64,000 nt of DNA, taken from contig NZ_JAAOLX010000006.1 of the NCBI RefSeq assembly GCF_011601265.1, positions 62,001-126,000 on the forward strand, given 5' to 3'. Below, piece by piece: positions 62,213 to 64,000 of this stretch (the first letter of the stretch is position 1; the number at the start of each line of letters is the position of its first letter). The notes below the pieces were generated by a model that saw only the letters and a program-made list of their open reading frames with translations, ran no database searches and was not told the DNA's origin. The translations under genes and the position numbers were made by a program. The stretch comes from Iodobacter violaceini (GTDB taxonomy: Bacteria > Pseudomonadota > Gammaproteobacteria > Burkholderiales > Chitinibacteraceae).

Positions 62213-63243
62213 TGGCGCGCCGCACTATCCTCATTGGCAGGCCGGATGGGACCATCAGCTTCCGCCTCAATTTTGCCGGGCTGCGCCTCGCTTTTATCCT
62301 TGCGCTGGCCTGCCTGCTGCTGGGAGTGATGGCCTTAAAACTGGGTGCATTATCGTTTTCAAACGCCGAAGTTTTTGCAGCGCTCAAAGGTGAAGGCAGC
62401 AGCCGTGCCATGATTGTGATCAAGCAATGGCGGCTGCCACGCGTATTGATGGCGCTGGTAATTGGCGCGGCATTGGGCATGAGCGGGGCTATTTTTCAAT
62501 CGCTGGTGCGAAACCCGCTGGGCAGCCCCGATGTAATTGGCTTTGGCACAGGCGCACATACCGGCGCGCTGATTACCATTATTGTTTTAAATGGCGGCTA
62601 TCTGCAGATTGCCACCGGCGCCATTATTGGCGGGCTGCTGACGGCACTTCTTGTTTATTTACTGGCATGGCGGCAAGGCATACACGGCTTCAGGCTGATT
62701 ATTACAGGGATTGCCGTCAGCGCCATGCTGGCAGCCTTTAATACCTGGCTCAGCATTACCGGCAGCCTTGAAGCGGCCATGAGTGTGGCGCTGTGGGCAG
62801 CCGGATCGCTTAATGGCATGTCATGGGCCAAAGGCCTGCCTGCTGCGGCGTTTTGCCTCTGCTGTATGCTGCTGGCCCTGCTGCTTGGCCGCAGGATGCA
62901 GCTATTAGAAATGGGCGACGATAGCGCCAGCGCATTAGGCGTGCCTGCCGAACGCACCCGTCTGCAACTGATGGCGCTCGGTGTGGCCCTGATTGCCGCA
63001 GCCACGGCAGCCACCGGGCCCATTGCCTTTATTGCCCTTGTTGCACCACAAATTGTGAAACGGATAAGCAACACGGCAACTCTGTATCTTTCTGCCCTAA
63101 TGGGCGCGCTGCTGCTGCTGCTGGCGGATATCACCGCGCAACATTTATTCTTCCCCCAACAATTTCCGGTAGGCGTTATCACGGTGAGTATTGGCGGGAT
63201 TTATCTGATCTGGCTCTTACTCTGTGAAGCAAAACGCATATGA
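62209..63243 (+). CDS. fepG: Ferric siderophore ABC permease FepG (FecCD family)
   Basis: 344 residues, FecCD fold with about nine to ten helices. LPRVLMALVIGAALGMSGAIFQSLVRNPLGSPDVIGFGTGAHTGA and ATGPIAFIALVAPQIVKRISN are the family motifs. The DSASALGVPAERTRLQL segment in the last third is typical of FepG. Its start overlaps the fepD stop and its stop overlaps the fepC start (ATGA each time), so the three proteins are made in tight coupling. Confidence 0.93.
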   Translation: MMARRTILIGRPDGTISFRLNFAGLRLAFILALACLLLGVMALKLGALSFSNAEVFAALKGEGSSRAMIVIKQWRLPRVLMALVIGAALGMSGAIFQSLVRNPLGSPDVIGFGTGAHTGALITIIVLNGGYLQIATGAIIGGLLTALLVYLLAWRQGIHGFRLIITGIAVSAMLAAFNTWLSITGSLEAAMSVALWAAGSLNGMSWAKGLPAAAFCLCCMLLALLLGRRMQLLEMGDDSASALGVPAERTRLQLMALGVALIAAATAATGPIAFIALVAPQIVKRISNTATLYLSALMGALLLLLADITAQHLFFPQQFPVGVITVSIGGIYLIWLLLCEAKRI

Positions 63244-64000
63244 CCGCAATGCTAACCCAAACCGCCCCCGCCGCCAGCCGCTTAAAGGGTGAAAATCTGC
63301 AGCTGGGCTACGGGCAGCGCGTGATTTGCGGGCAACTTAATCTGCAAATCAGCGACGGCGCTTTTACTGTCATTATCGGCCCCAATGGCTGTGGCAAATC
63401 AACGCTGCTGCGCAGCCTGGCAAGGCTGATCAAACCCTCCACAGGGCAAATCAGCCTTGATGGCAAAGATATCCACCACTACCCAGCTAAATTTGTAGCC
63501 ACGCAACTTGGCCTGCTGCCACAATCTTCCACCGCGCCCGAAGGCATTTGTGTGGCCGATCTCGTGGCCCGTGGCCGCTACCCGCACCAAAGCCTGCTGC
63601 GTCAATGGAGCCGCAGCGACGAAGACGCCGTGGCCAGCGCCATGCAAGCCACAGGCATCACGGAGCTTGCCGGGCAAAATGTAGACGCACTGTCCGGCGG
63701 GCAAAGGCAACGCGTCTGGGTGGCCATGGCACTGGCCCAGCAAACATCCATTTTGCTGCTGGATGAGCCCACAACCTATCTGGATATTGCCCACCAGATT
63801 GAGCTACTGGAGCTGTTTCGTACCCTGAATGAGCAAGGCCGCACCCTGGTGGCGGTATTGCACGATCTGAACCACGCCTGCCGCTACGCCTGCCAGCTGA
63901 TCGTAATGAAAGAAGGGCAAATCGTCGCCACAGGCACCCCCCGCCAGATTATGACGCCAGAGCTGGTAGAAAGTGTCTTTGGCCTGCCCTGCCTGATTAT
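63240..64000 (+). CDS. fepC: Ferric siderophore ABC ATPase FepC (partial, cut by window end)
   Basis: 253 codons are visible and the frame is open at the window edge; the usual length is about 260-270. Walker A is GPNGCGKST (near residue 44), the signature LSGGQRQRVW (near 150), Walker B ILLLDEPTTYLD (near 170), and the switch His in VAVLHDLNHACRY. It powers FepDG import of the ferric siderophore. An ATGA overlap joins it to fepG. The first 15 residues are variable, and a second ATG occurs four codons in. Confidence 0.94.
   Translation, partial: MTAMLTQTAPAASRLKGENLQLGYGQRVICGQLNLQISDGAFTVIIGPNGCGKSTLLRSLARLIKPSTGQISLDGKDIHHYPAKFVATQLGLLPQSSTAPEGICVADLVARGRYPHQSLLRQWSRSDEDAVASAMQATGITELAGQNVDALSGGQRQRVWVAMALAQQTSILLLDEPTTYLDIAHQIELLELFRTLNEQGRTLVAVLHDLNHACRYACQLIVMKEGQIVATGTPRQIMTPELVESVFGLPCLI

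Overview
The window reads as chromosome from a mid-GC Gram-negative bacterium. Lipoprotein signals, outer-membrane and periplasmic proteins, a PEP-CTERM protein, many LysR regulators, RsuA/NudC/SlyX/YqfB/BluB, and a dRS3-like repeat of the ATTCCC-N8-GGGAAT kind known from Neisseria point to the Betaproteobacteria, most likely order Neisseriales (a Chromobacteriaceae/Iodobacter-like organism). The taxon is inferred from recognised proteins, not from a marker gene. No phage, insertion sequence, CRISPR array or rRNA was seen. One tRNA is present: tRNA-Gln(UUG).

Layout. 1-3374: a dipeptide/oligopeptide ABC transporter (dppA, dppB, partial dppC, minus strand) with a terminator between the binding protein and the permeases. 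3915-7213: an ExeM-like secreted nuclease whose stop codon overlaps the start of a PEP-CTERM protein. 7482-16718: a PfkB kinase, an orphan sugar-binding protein, a FecR-domain protein, a lipoprotein 5'-nucleotidase, RsuA, a GDSL lipoprotein, a TSUP exporter and NudC. 16826-29889: small transporters, two dehydrogenases, three LysR regulators, an outer-membrane barrel protein with octapeptide repeats and an Ig-like domain, and a glycosyltransferase/acyltransferase pair. 30085-40844: methyltransferase, exported carbonic anhydrase, YgiQ, SlyX, MarC, YqfB, an MFS exporter and a LysR/metallo-beta-lactamase-fold pair. 41009-50147: a patatin-like protein without the canonical serine, a binding protein facing a chemoreceptor, a Liv-type binding lipoprotein, a Dyp peroxidase, YqiA and a quinone reductase. 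50419-55742: cobalamin-dependent MetH, an HD hydrolase and BluB, which makes the lower ligand of cobalamin. 57132-64000: the left part of an iron-regulated catecholate siderophore locus: phosphopantetheinyl transferase and EntA on the minus strand, FepB on the plus strand, EntS on the minus strand, and FepD-FepG-FepC on the plus strand running off the window. A 37-bp perfect Fur-box-like palindrome separates entA from fepB, and a second, imperfect one separates entS from fepD. The synthetase genes (entBCEF type) should lie beyond position 64000 or elsewhere.

The least explained elements are the barrel/octapeptide-repeat protein at 22006-24015, the nuclease/PEP-CTERM coupled pair, the two small promoter-operator-microORF units that share GTAGT/ACTAC inverted repeats (near 26072 and 36054), the atypical patatin-like protein, and two intergenic hairpin elements (21067 and 54241). 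I did not see a clear multi-gene defence or secretion system.
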